From IMG/VR virus record IMGVR_UViG_3300023443_000674, positions 1 through 23,273 of that record: a stretch of 23,273 nucleotides of DNA, one strand, 5' to 3'. Below the pieces are notes generated by a model. It did no database searches. It was given only the letters and a program-made list of their open reading frames with translations, and was not told where the DNA came from. Of the stretch, positions 12,631-20,026 are shown in pieces (the stretch's first letter is position 1; every line of letters begins with the position of its first letter). A program made the translations under genes and the position numbers. The stretch comes from a virus.

Positions 12631-12738
12631 ATGACAATGCTCAGTGCAGTAGTTACCCTATTTGTTATACTAGGTGACATAGATCTCATATGGGATTTAA
12701 TCGACAAGCTTCAGGAGTTGTTTAGATATGCCCCATAA
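12631..12738 (+). CDS. Possible small hydrophobic protein
   Basis: A 35-residue frame from ATG 12631 (or 41 residues from TTG 12613, which is only one base from a GAGGG). The N-terminal half, LSAVVTLFVILGDIDLIW, is hydrophobic and the C-terminal half is amphipathic. It overlaps the start of the next gene by 11 bases. With no family and only short coding evidence, this is tentative. A holin-type role is conceivable but unsupported. Confidence 0.35.
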   Translation: MTMLSAVVTLFVILGDIDLIWDLIDKLQELFRYAP

Positions 12739-12880
12739 ATACCCCGGAAAAGGTGAACGTATGAAGACTAACCACGGTAAGAAAGGCAAGATGTCCGCAG
12801 CTAGCTACGCCAAGATGGACAAGAAGAAAGGCAAGAAGAAGACCGGTAAGAAGAAATCTGGCGGTATGAGCTATACATAA
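12728..12880 (+). CDS. Lysine-rich small basic protein with GGMSYT tail
   Basis: A 50-residue, strongly basic protein. Lys and Gly dominate (GKKGKMSAASYAKMDKKK), and the C-terminal tail reads GGMSYT. The last base of its stop is the first base of the next ATG (TAATG). Composition suggests nucleic-acid binding, perhaps an internal head protein, but that is inference. The next gene also ends in a basic run plus GMTYS. Confidence 0.6.
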   Translation: MPHKYPGKGERMKTNHGKKGKMSAASYAKMDKKKGKKKTGKKKSGGMSYT

Positions 12881-13122
12881 TGGCTAAGCTCAACGCTAAA
12901 GCCCGCAAGAAGATACCCAAGGGGGAGTTTGGCTTACCAGGCTCCCGTAAATATCCGATGCCAGACAAGTCTCACGCTGCTAACGCGAAGGCTAGAGCTA
13001 CTCAGATGGTCAATAAGGGTAAGCTGTCCTCATCAGCCAAGGCTCAAATAGACGCCAAGGCCAACAAGATACTGGGTAAGAAGAAAAAGCCTAAGAAGTC
13101 AGACGGTATGACTTACAGCTGA
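12880..13122 (+). CDS. Basic 80-aa protein of the KYP.PD.SHA.NA.AR type
   Basis: An 80-residue protein. FGLPGSRKYPMPDKSHAANAKARATQMVNKGKLSSSAKAQIDAKANKIL matches a short helical domain (FGLP..RKYP.PD.SHA.NA.AR) that occurs in many phage proteins and that I associate with DUF6582-like families. The C-terminus is KKKKPKKSDGMTYS. It overlaps the preceding stop as TAATG and converges with the next gene, their ends overlapping by 10 bases. The role is unknown. The basic character suggests DNA or scaffold contact. Confidence 0.65.
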   Translation: MAKLNAKARKKIPKGEFGLPGSRKYPMPDKSHAANAKARATQMVNKGKLSSSAKAQIDAKANKILGKKKKPKKSDGMTYS

Positions 13123-13472
13123 GCTGCAACAGCCTCTTCTTCCTCTTCAACAACAGGATTCACTTGCTCCATCAGATAGTCCAGGAGCTCCTGGGTCCTC
13201 TCTTCAGACAATTGAATAGCTTGATCCTTAGAGAACCACTCAATAGAAAGAGCGCCAGTACTCTTACCATATTCAAAGGTCGCGTAGTTATTACTCAACC
13301 CCTCAGAGTTCAGTGATATCTTTACATCATCCAGAACCCCACTGATCTGTTCATACTTAGCCTTCCAGGACGCCTCTTTAGCTTGAGACTTCTCTAAACG
13401 CTTAGTCAGTTGAACAACCAATTTCTTATCAGTCTTGAGCTGAAGTATCTGATCTTTAGCTGTAATTCTCAT
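13113..13472 (-). CDS. Coiled-coil hypothetical protein on the opposite strand
   Basis: A 119-residue protein. Residues 1-55 form a coiled coil (KDQILQLKTDKKLVVQLTKRLEKSQAKEASWKAKYEQI), a short beta segment follows (TFEYGKSTGALSIEWFS), then a helix and an acidic tail with five consecutive glutamates. AGGT lies about 8 bases before the ATG. It is a lone leftward gene between rightward units, so it may have its own promoter and be expressed at a different time. I do not recognise the family. Confidence 0.6.
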   Translation of the reverse strand: MRITAKDQILQLKTDKKLVVQLTKRLEKSQAKEASWKAKYEQISGVLDDVKISLNSEGLSNNYATFEYGKSTGALSIEWFSKDQAIQLSEERTQELLDYLMEQVNPVVEEEEEAVAAQL

Positions 13473-13511
13473 GTCTAATACCTGTAGTGGTGAATTAACC
13501 TAATAATGTGT

Positions 13512-13530
13512 AGTATAATAGGGATATACT
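13512..13530 (+). promoter_or_regulatory. Putative late promoter with palindrome
   Basis: A perfect TATAAT at 13514-13519 lies 131 bases upstream of the small terminase start. AGTATA and TATACT form 6-base arms around 7 bases (13512-13530), overlapping the -10. A -35 is weak: TGAATT, 17 bases upstream. The gap between the leftward coiled-coil gene and the late operon is the natural place for a regulated late promoter. A 21-codon frame at 13555-13620 in the same gap has no good ribosome binding site. Confidence 0.4.
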
Positions 13531-13650
13531 CTAATATTAAGCGATTTATAGCCTATGAGCATTTCAAAGGAAGATCACGAAAAATATGCGGCGTTATCCC
13601 CACTTAGAAATATTCTTTAAAATCAATCACTTGGGAATAAAGTATCCATT

Positions 13651-14004
13651 ATGAGTAGAGCTCCAGGAATCCCCAACAAGAACAAGCAACGTCTTCTCAA
13701 TGCGGCCCGGGCTGAATACGGTGATGATTTCGATCCTGTCATGCAGATGATCAAGAATGCCTCCACTATGCAGCTACTGACGGATGGTTACGTAAGCGCT
13801 CTGGAAGAAACAGCTTCAGTTGATCAGATATCAAAGGTCACTGATGCGTTGAAAGATGTGATAGAGGCTTGGAACAAAGTAGCTGTCTACATAACGCCCA
13901 AGCTTAAGGCTATTGAGCATACTGGCGCTGATGGTGGCCCCATTGATATGCACTGGACAGTTAACGTCTGTGAGGTGAAAGAACCTTATGAGGTTCCTGC
14001 TTAA
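13651..14004 (+). CDS. Terminase small subunit
   Basis: A 117-residue protein. The start (SRAPGIPNKNKQRLLNAARAEYGDDFDPVMQMIKNA) and end (WNKVAVYITPKLKAIEHTGADGGPIDMHWTV) match the pattern of phage small terminase subunits, with a basic G.PNK N-terminus, helices, and P(K/R)L.AIE..G.DGGPI. This subunit recognises packaging sites and loads the large subunit. Its stop overlaps the HNH gene start as TAATG. The large subunit is about 6 kb downstream rather than adjacent. Confidence 0.75.
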   Translation: MSRAPGIPNKNKQRLLNAARAEYGDDFDPVMQMIKNASTMQLLTDGYVSALEETASVDQISKVTDALKDVIEAWNKVAVYITPKLKAIEHTGADGGPIDMHWTVNVCEVKEPYEVPA

Positions 14005-14534
14005 TGCCTCAACCTAGACCTATAGATGAATGTTGCACCTATGAAGAAGCTAATCATTGGTTGAGACATGACTATAGTTTGGGTCAATTGTTTTGGCGGT
14101 TCTCTACAGGCCCAGTCAAAGCTGGGTCTCGGTTCGGTCACATGAATGATGCTGGATATCAGCGCGGCCAGCTCAATGGGCTCCCCTACCTCGAACACCG
14201 ACTTATCTATTTACTTGTCCACCATAAATGGCCAGATGAATTAATTCTGCATGAGGGAGGAAAAGAGGGCGGCAATCATATAGCAGGTCTTTCTAGCGGA
14301 TCTAACCGAGAGAACTCGCTGAATCAATGTATACCCATCAATAATATGAGCGGTGTTATGGGTGTTTGCTGGATGAAAGATAGAGATTTGTGGCGCGCTC
14401 AAATAAGGGTTCACTACCAACAAATAAATTTAGGTGCCTTCGAGAACTTTGAAGACGCCGTAAAAGCCCGTAAGGAAGCAGAAATTGAATACGGCTTCCA
14501 TCCTCTACACGGTAGGTTAGCCGCTAATGGCTAA
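14004..14534 (+). CDS. HNH/AP2-domain protein, probably homing endonuclease-like
   Basis: A 176-residue protein. YLEHRLIYLLVHHKWPDELILHEGGKEGGNHIAGLSSGSNRENSLNQ (63-108) follows the layout of phage HNH endonucleases, HRLI...(I)DH..G....N.I.NL....R.N..N. Here the usual Asp before the catalytic His (H83) is Leu and the later NL is GL, so the nuclease centre may be weakened. Residues 116-165 (SGVMGVCWMKDRDLWRAQIRV, LGAFENFEDAVKARKEAE) form an AP2 DNA-binding domain. It lies between terminase genes with TAATG coupling. Homing endonucleases often sit beside terminases, but some packaging HNH proteins do too. Confidence 0.75.
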   Translation: MPQPRPIDECCTYEEANHWLRHDYSLGQLFWRFSTGPVKAGSRFGHMNDAGYQRGQLNGLPYLEHRLIYLLVHHKWPDELILHEGGKEGGNHIAGLSSGSNRENSLNQCIPINNMSGVMGVCWMKDRDLWRAQIRVHYQQINLGAFENFEDAVKARKEAEIEYGFHPLHGRLAANG

Positions 14535-14676
14535 CACTATCCGTGGAGCTATCACCAACACAATCAAGATGGATATCGTCATTCCCATCGTCCTCATCGT
14601 ATCTGCTTGGATCCTACGCACAGGTAACTGGGATGATACGGGTCATTGGGAAGACGAACAGAACTGGATAGATTAG
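14527..14676 (+). CDS. Small membrane protein with Trp-rich tail
   Basis: A 49-residue protein overlapping the end of the HNH gene by 8 bases. Residues 15-31 (MDIVIPIVLIVSAWILR) form a membrane segment. The C-terminus NWDDTGHWEDEQNWID is acidic, with Trp spaced every six residues. It ends 9 bases before the next start and supplies AGGA for it. I do not know its function. The short overlap and membrane helix support a real gene. Confidence 0.55.
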   Translation: MANTIRGAITNTIKMDIVIPIVLIVSAWILRTGNWDDTGHWEDEQNWID

Positions 14677-14685
14677 GAATCATAT

Positions 14686-17600
14686 ATGGCTACAATTGAC
14701 CAAATTGCTGATGGCGAATCAGGCCTATCCGTAAGAGAAAAGCTTAATCAGGTCCATGATCAGATAGTAGAGATCAGCGCTGGTTACATACAGGTCCAGG
14801 CTGATGATGTAGTGATCGGCACAGCAGCCGTAGCATTCGACATTGATTTACTGTCTGTTACAGCTGCTCCTCCATCTGATGCCATCAAAGCTCTGACAGT
14901 CTTTAATCTCCCTGGATCAGTAGCAGATATCACATTACTCCCATTTGGTGCTGAGACCATTGACGGACTTACAAGTCTGGTCATCACGCCTGGTATGGTT
15001 GCCACGATCACGCCGACGAGTACTGAATGGATTACTCACCCGGGTGGTATCGTTGATTCAGTGAATGGTTCAACCAATATCACTATCAGTGGTCCAGCTG
15101 AAGACCCTATTGTTAGCTTGAATACTGAGATTACAGGTACTCGAGTTAATGGTGTGATGCTCAGTAGTACGGGGAGTGCGGGTGACTTTCTACAGGCAGA
15201 CGGCGGTTATTCACTGATTAACACAAGTGTTACCGGTGGAAACAACATCACTAACAGTGGCACAGCAGCAGCTGCCGTATTGGATTTAGACTCTATTATT
15301 ACAGGTATGACGGTTAATGGAGTTGTCCTCAATTCTGCAGGGGATAACTTCGAGTATCTGGCTGAGGATGGCCAATATACGGTGCCTACGGGCAATATCG
15401 TTGAGGTCAGCACTGCATACACTCAAGTAGTCCGAGATGATGTGATCATAGGTACGGGTGGCGTAGCCTTTACGATTGACCTAATTCTCTTATCAACAGC
15501 GGTAAAAGCCATCACGATCCGCAATGATGCCACTGCGACAATCACGCTTGATGGTAATGGCGCTGAGACCATTGAAGGGAATGCTACCTTTGCTCTTGCG
15601 CCTGGAACCAGCATTATCCTTGTGCCTACGAGTGGTACTGACTGGGTTGAGGTAGGTGAAGCGGGTATTCAGAGTGTGCAGGCTGGCACTAATATCAGCG
15701 TAGACAATACTGATAGCGCCAATCCTGAGGTCTCTGTTATTGCCAACATGCAGAATCAGGCTGTCAATAACGTGACATTGACTGACGCTGGTTCAGGAGG
15801 TGTGAACTATCTGGATGATAACGGTGATTACAGCATCCCTCCTCAGACCGGAGCGCAGAAAGCCTTACTGACCCTCCAGGCCTTCACTGAACAGGACATC
15901 ATTGATGAGTTAGGATCTGGTCCAATATGGAATCTATCTGGATATAACCTTCAGATAATGGCCAACATCACGCTGAGTACGAACAATAACTTCCTGATTG
16001 ATACCGCTGGGGCAACTGTTGAGGGTGTTGATAGGAATCTCTCGTCTATTACAGGTGATAGCGGGCAAGCATTATTTAACTTCACAGCTGATAGCGCCTC
16101 GGATACTGATCTTCAGTTTCGTCTAAGCAACGTGACTCTTACTCAAAGTGGAATAGGAGGGCTGTTAAGGCAAGATGGTACGCGCTTCATTGTAGAGTTC
16201 GACAACTGCGGGCTCACTGGCAATACGACTGGCGGTAATATCACTTTATTCAATGGTCAGTTTATTGGCTTTAGTGATGGTGTTCTTCAAGGAGGGTCCA
16301 GCATTACGCAAGGTGACGGCACAAGTGGTAGCCCAGGGGTTGAGTTCATATTCTTCCGTAAGAACTTTTTAGGCATCACTGATCTATTTGCTAATGACCA
16401 GCGCTTCATTGAATTGCTCCCTAATTCAGTTACCAAGCGCATATCTGCTGAGACATTCTCAATTCAGATCAATCCTGACTTTGGCTTTACAGCTCAGCGG
16501 ACGGGCGGGATTGGACTCTATATCCATAAGGGCGCTCAGGTAGACATCCTTAACTATATGGGTGGGGGCTTTAATCCATTGCATGCCAGTTCTCGACAGA
16601 TTGCTGTAGAAGATCCTAGTTCTGTGAAGTTTGGCCTGATGGGAGGTAATACATTTGAGGGCGCTGGCGAGTTGTATCAGTTTGAATCATCTACCCCGGA
16701 TTCCACGATTGCATTAGATAATGTATGGGGACTGGGATTTGATGGAACCAATCTGCTGGCCACCTCTGATGACAATAGTGGCAGTTCTACGCTGGTTCAA
16801 TATACGGGACTGACTTCTACCCCTTTGAGTACGATCGCCTCTCCTGATAATCGGCCTACTGATGTAGATTGGTTAAGAGGCAATATGATTAGTCTGGGTA
16901 AGGAGACTACGCAAGGTATTGTTTATCTACATGACGGTTTTAGCACTACGATTGATGATCAGGTGAGTCTCTCCGCAGTGGGGATTGCTTTTGGACGCGG
17001 ATTAACCACAGACGGCACCAATATTATTATTGTTGATTCTATAGCGCGAGAGGTTCATGTATTTGGTGCTGATTTCTTCACGGCCACTACGCCTGTTGCA
17101 ATAAAGATTTTCACTGTCCCTGGCACAGGCACGTTAAATGGATGCAGTTATGACGGCATTAACCTCATTCTGAGTGACTTTGGTAACAATACTATTCTCG
17201 TTATGAAAGGTATCAGCCCTATTATCCAATATGAATTTGCCTCTCAAGCAACAACCCTATTGGGTGTTACAGTTTTACCTACTGGGTATGCGGAGTCTGA
17301 TGAAGTAGCTGAAACTATTGATATATTCGATGAATCTCTCACCTTTGACCAAAGCTCTCCTAATTGGGAAATAATGGGGAATGTTGGAGACCAGGAGCAG
17401 ATTAAGGTCGATCCTATCAATGACACGCTCTGGACTACGAGCAATAGCGGTACTGTCGATGATACGGGCGCTGTCTTGACGCTGACTAACGGAGCTGCTG
17501 CGGTAGGTACGGCAGACTTCCCTCTTGAATGTGTTCCCGGTCATACCTATCGTGTAACGAATGGCTATACGCCTGGAACCTCAGCTACTGCGGGCTTTGC

Positions 17601-18249
17601 CATTCTTGATGAAGCGCTTGCTACTGTGGTCTCTGATACGGTGTCGGTTGCTGGTGATGTTGTGTTGACGTTTAAGGCCCCTGATCAGGCTATGACGTTT
17701 AGATTCACTAATCCTCCTGCAGTGAGTGGAGAGACCTCCATCCTTACCTCTCTCACTCAGATTGATGAGAGTTATAAGATTATTGAGTCCTCCGATAAGG
17801 GCGGTAGCATCTTTAACGATGTAACTGCTAGACCGTTCTCGCCTGTTCTCGCCCAGAATGTTCTCTCGGATGTCAGTGATGGAGGAACCGATATCTTCTA
17901 CGGGCCCTTTACATCCCGAGAGAAAGGACGGCTATCTGATGAGGCCAATGGCACTGTGACGATTACCAGTGTGCGAGACAGCGGCCAGACCATTCAAGGC
18001 TCCTTTGTTGCCATGATTGCATCGGCTGGAACAAATCAATATGAGGCCCTCATTACCATTAATGGAGAGCCTCAAGAGGATAGTGTGGGGACGAATGTCT
18101 GGATTGGTAATAACGATGTCCGCACAATTACGACCCAAGCGATCACGCGAGATGTGACCGACACTGACGAGATCAAGCTTCAGGTAAGACCGATTGGTCA
18201 GTCCAACAACTTATCAGTGCTTAGATGCGCTGTCTCCCATACGGAGTAG
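14686..18249 (+). CDS. Large tail-fibre/appendage protein, 1187 aa
   Basis: AGGA lies 7 bases before the ATG. Two tandem beta-rich domains (about 33-180 and 243-388) share the pattern DDV.IGT..VAF.IDL and GAETI.G. About 400-660 looks like a beta-helix or sandwich region. About 663-870 has propeller-like repeats: NVWGLGFDGTNLLAT, GLTTDGTNIIIVDS and SYDGINLILSDF. The C-terminal 300 residues are beta-rich, ending in a small domain with ITINGEPQEDSVGTNVWIGNND. The architecture fits a tail fibre, tailspike or other host-contact appendage, though no polysaccharide-lyase signature is visible. It is not an enzyme that I can name. Confidence 0.75.
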   Translation: MATIDQIADGESGLSVREKLNQVHDQIVEISAGYIQVQADDVVIGTAAVAFDIDLLSVTAAPPSDAIKALTVFNLPGSVADITLLPFGAETIDGLTSLVITPGMVATITPTSTEWITHPGGIVDSVNGSTNITISGPAEDPIVSLNTEITGTRVNGVMLSSTGSAGDFLQADGGYSLINTSVTGGNNITNSGTAAAAVLDLDSIITGMTVNGVVLNSAGDNFEYLAEDGQYTVPTGNIVEVSTAYTQVVRDDVIIGTGGVAFTIDLILLSTAVKAITIRNDATATITLDGNGAETIEGNATFALAPGTSIILVPTSGTDWVEVGEAGIQSVQAGTNISVDNTDSANPEVSVIANMQNQAVNNVTLTDAGSGGVNYLDDNGDYSIPPQTGAQKALLTLQAFTEQDIIDELGSGPIWNLSGYNLQIMANITLSTNNNFLIDTAGATVEGVDRNLSSITGDSGQALFNFTADSASDTDLQFRLSNVTLTQSGIGGLLRQDGTRFIVEFDNCGLTGNTTGGNITLFNGQFIGFSDGVLQGGSSITQGDGTSGSPGVEFIFFRKNFLGITDLFANDQRFIELLPNSVTKRISAETFSIQINPDFGFTAQRTGGIGLYIHKGAQVDILNYMGGGFNPLHASSRQIAVEDPSSVKFGLMGGNTFEGAGELYQFESSTPDSTIALDNVWGLGFDGTNLLATSDDNSGSSTLVQYTGLTSTPLSTIASPDNRPTDVDWLRGNMISLGKETTQGIVYLHDGFSTTIDDQVSLSAVGIAFGRGLTTDGTNIIIVDSIAREVHVFGADFFTATTPVAIKIFTVPGTGTLNGCSYDGINLILSDFGNNTILVMKGISPIIQYEFASQATTLLGVTVLPTGYAESDEVAETIDIFDESLTFDQSSPNWEIMGNVGDQEQIKVDPINDTLWTTSNSGTVDDTGAVLTLTNGAAAVGTADFPLECVPGHTYRVTNGYTPGTSATAGFAILDEALATVVSDTVSVAGDVVLTFKAPDQAMTFRFTNPPAVSGETSILTSLTQIDESYKIIESSDKGGSIFNDVTARPFSPVLAQNVLSDVSDGGTDIFYGPFTSREKGRLSDEANGTVTITSVRDSGQTIQGSFVAMIASAGTNQYEALITINGEPQEDSVGTNVWIGNNDVRTITTQAITRDVTDTDEIKLQVRPIGQSNNLSVLRCAVSHTE

Positions 18250-18254
18250 AGACT

Positions 18255-18836
18255 ATGAATAAATATGTAATAGGTTTGATGATGATGCTTACAGCGTCAT
18301 TTGGATTTGCCGATTCTAGTGCGAATGGGAAGATGGAGGTGAGTGATTACTATATCCATGATGGCATGTATGTGACTGACACTACGGGCCTTTATGTGGT
18401 GGATTCCCGCGTAAAAGGAATAGCCCCTGGATGGCCACTTTCTGTTATTGAATATGAACTTGCTGACGACTATATAGGTTTAATCCCTATGACAGCTCAG
18501 ATGGGCAATGGAGCCAATTATATTGAGACTGGCGAGTGGATCTCCTGGAGTTATACGGAGGGATATTATAAAGACCCGGACTGTACAGATGATTATGTAG
18601 CCCCTCAGTTTTATGAAGATGATGTGGTGTTTATACGGCGAGAAGGCGCTGAGCGTACTTATTCTTTCTATTTGATAGATCGTACGGCAGATATGATTAG
18701 TACGGATGTCTATTACATTAAGCTCTCCAAGAGCTGTAAAGGACCCCTGCTTGCTGATGTTCTGATTAATTTTTATTACGTCACGGCTATTTTGGATGAG
18801 ATTCCCGATTTGAAGTTTACAATTTCGGCGCACTAA
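18255..18836 (+). CDS. Exported protein in the late operon
   Basis: A 193-residue protein. The ATG at 18255 has GGAG 8 bases upstream and begins a signal peptide (MNKYVIGLMMMLTASFGFA), with cleavage expected before DSS. An earlier in-frame ATG at 18225 would lie inside the fibre gene. The mature protein is aromatic-rich and beta-rich, with two cysteines (in DPDCTDDY and SKSCKGP) that could form a disulfide. No lipobox is present. A secreted protein among virion genes is unusual. It may be a host-envelope or exclusion factor, but I cannot assign a function. It overlaps the next gene as TAATG. Confidence 0.7.
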   Translation: MNKYVIGLMMMLTASFGFADSSANGKMEVSDYYIHDGMYVTDTTGLYVVDSRVKGIAPGWPLSVIEYELADDYIGLIPMTAQMGNGANYIETGEWISWSYTEGYYKDPDCTDDYVAPQFYEDDVVFIRREGAERTYSFYLIDRTADMISTDVYYIKLSKSCKGPLLADVLINFYYVTAILDEIPDLKFTISAH

Positions 18837-19342
18837 TGACTGCTCCCATCATCATTGAAGAGTTCACTTTCAAAGGCGCTGCGTCTATTGAAATCCCTCT
18901 GACTAAGAAAGAGATATATCCTCGTTATAAACTATCAGTAACGAAACTAGCTCTGGATGATGAGGCTAGTATTGAGATGCTATGGGGACAGAATTCGGGT
19001 ACTCATATTCCTAGTTATGTCACAGATGTAACCTGGGAAGCGAATCAGGGTGATGATGGCAAGCGAGTGACATGTCCTATTGCTGAGAGCATTGATCTTG
19101 TTGGGCGTCCCATTGAGAAAGACCTCCCTCATCAAGTTATCCTCTTGATTGATATTGAAAGAACCAAAGATGGTGAGATTACAATGACGTGGGAGACTGC
19201 ATTTTGCAGTGCTGAGGGTAAGTTCTTCGCCAGTAAAGGGAAGGCCTTCACAAACTTTCGGCGCATTAATCATATGAGAATATTCCCCTCTATTCCTACG
19301 TGGATGGATGGAAATATGAAACTAATTGGATACACAAAGTGA
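18836..19342 (+). CDS. Hypothetical beta-rich late protein, 168 aa
   Basis: The start overlaps the preceding stop as TAATG. The sequence alternates hydrophobic and polar residues in a beta-sandwich style (IIIEEFTFKGAASIEIPL, DGEITMTWETAFCSAEGKFF), with no catalytic or membrane features. Position between appendage genes and terminase suggests a virion accessory protein. I do not recognise its family. Confidence 0.65.
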   Translation: MTAPIIIEEFTFKGAASIEIPLTKKEIYPRYKLSVTKLALDDEASIEMLWGQNSGTHIPSYVTDVTWEANQGDDGKRVTCPIAESIDLVGRPIEKDLPHQVILLIDIERTKDGEITMTWETAFCSAEGKFFASKGKAFTNFRRINHMRIFPSIPTWMDGNMKLIGYTK

Positions 19343-19351
19343 GGACATTTT

Positions 19352-19714
19352 ATGTCGAATAAGAACGGTGTAATTTCATATGTTCTGGGAGGATCAACAG
19401 CAGCCTTTACTATTCCTCCTACCGCTGCTGATGGTCAGCCGGGAATCACCTATTCAGGTGAGAATGTCCGAGTGACTCTTAGCGGTGATTTTTTGCCTAC
19501 AGCATTGCGGGTAACAGTGCAGGAAAACATGGGTCTGGGAGGATGGGTAGACCATATTGATGATAATCAAGCTGATGCAGTTTTTAGTGCGGTAGGAGGC
19601 GCAGTGTTTCAGCTCCCGGCAGGCAATCAAATTCGCTTGAGTATCACGGGTGCAGACAGTACCACTAGCTCCGGTACTAGCGCGCTTTATTACCGCATAA
19701 CAGATATGGCATAA
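19352..19714 (+). CDS. Small beta-sandwich protein A, paired with the next gene
   Basis: A 120-residue protein. Its middle and end (VRVTLSGDF, LRVTVQENMGLGGWVDHI, FQLPAGNQIRLSITGADSTTSSGTSALYYRI) share a pattern with the next protein: L.GDF....V.LE...G..G.V, then F..G..IR....GA.G.T...Y.I. This suggests a small decoration or fibre-tip fold arising by duplication. The call is from pattern and position only. Confidence 0.65.
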   Translation: MSNKNGVISYVLGGSTAAFTIPPTAADGQPGITYSGENVRVTLSGDFLPTALRVTVQENMGLGGWVDHIDDNQADAVFSAVGGAVFQLPAGNQIRLSITGADSTTSSGTSALYYRITDMA

Positions 19715-19726
19715 GGAGAGAGTAGA

Positions 19727-20026
19727 ATGTCTAATCTTAAAGGATTAACGGGTTTAATAACTGGCGATGGGCAGTCTAGTGAACATCAGATTGCCGCGGG
19801 CCCTTGCAATATATTTTTAGATGGTGACTTTGACGGGGCGACTGTTGCCTTAGAAACCACTGTTGGCGATTCTGGTTTTGTGCCGACTCTTGATGGAACT
19901 AACCCTATTACTTTTATAGAAAGTACTGGAAGTGCCTACAACTTTTTTTCCGGACAATTCATCCGTTTTTCTACGACTGGTGCCGGTGGTAGCACTTTAA
20001 TTAATTATCAGATCAATATGGGCTAA
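19727..20026 (+). CDS. Small beta-sandwich protein B, paralogue of the preceding gene
   Basis: A 99-residue protein with GGAGAG upstream. CNIFLDGDFDGATVALETTVGDSGFVPT and FFSGQFIRFSTTGAGGSTLINYQI align by eye with the preceding protein. Its stop overlaps the large terminase start as TAATG. A virion decoration or appendage role is likely but not demonstrated. Confidence 0.65.
   Translation: MSNLKGLTGLITGDGQSSEHQIAAGPCNIFLDGDFDGATVALETTVGDSGFVPTLDGTNPITFIESTGSAYNFFSGQFIRFSTTGAGGSTLINYQINMG

Noticed and set aside
13555-13620. A 21-codon frame in the gap before the late operon
   Set aside because: No credible ribosome binding site or recognisable product. It may be leader sequence only.
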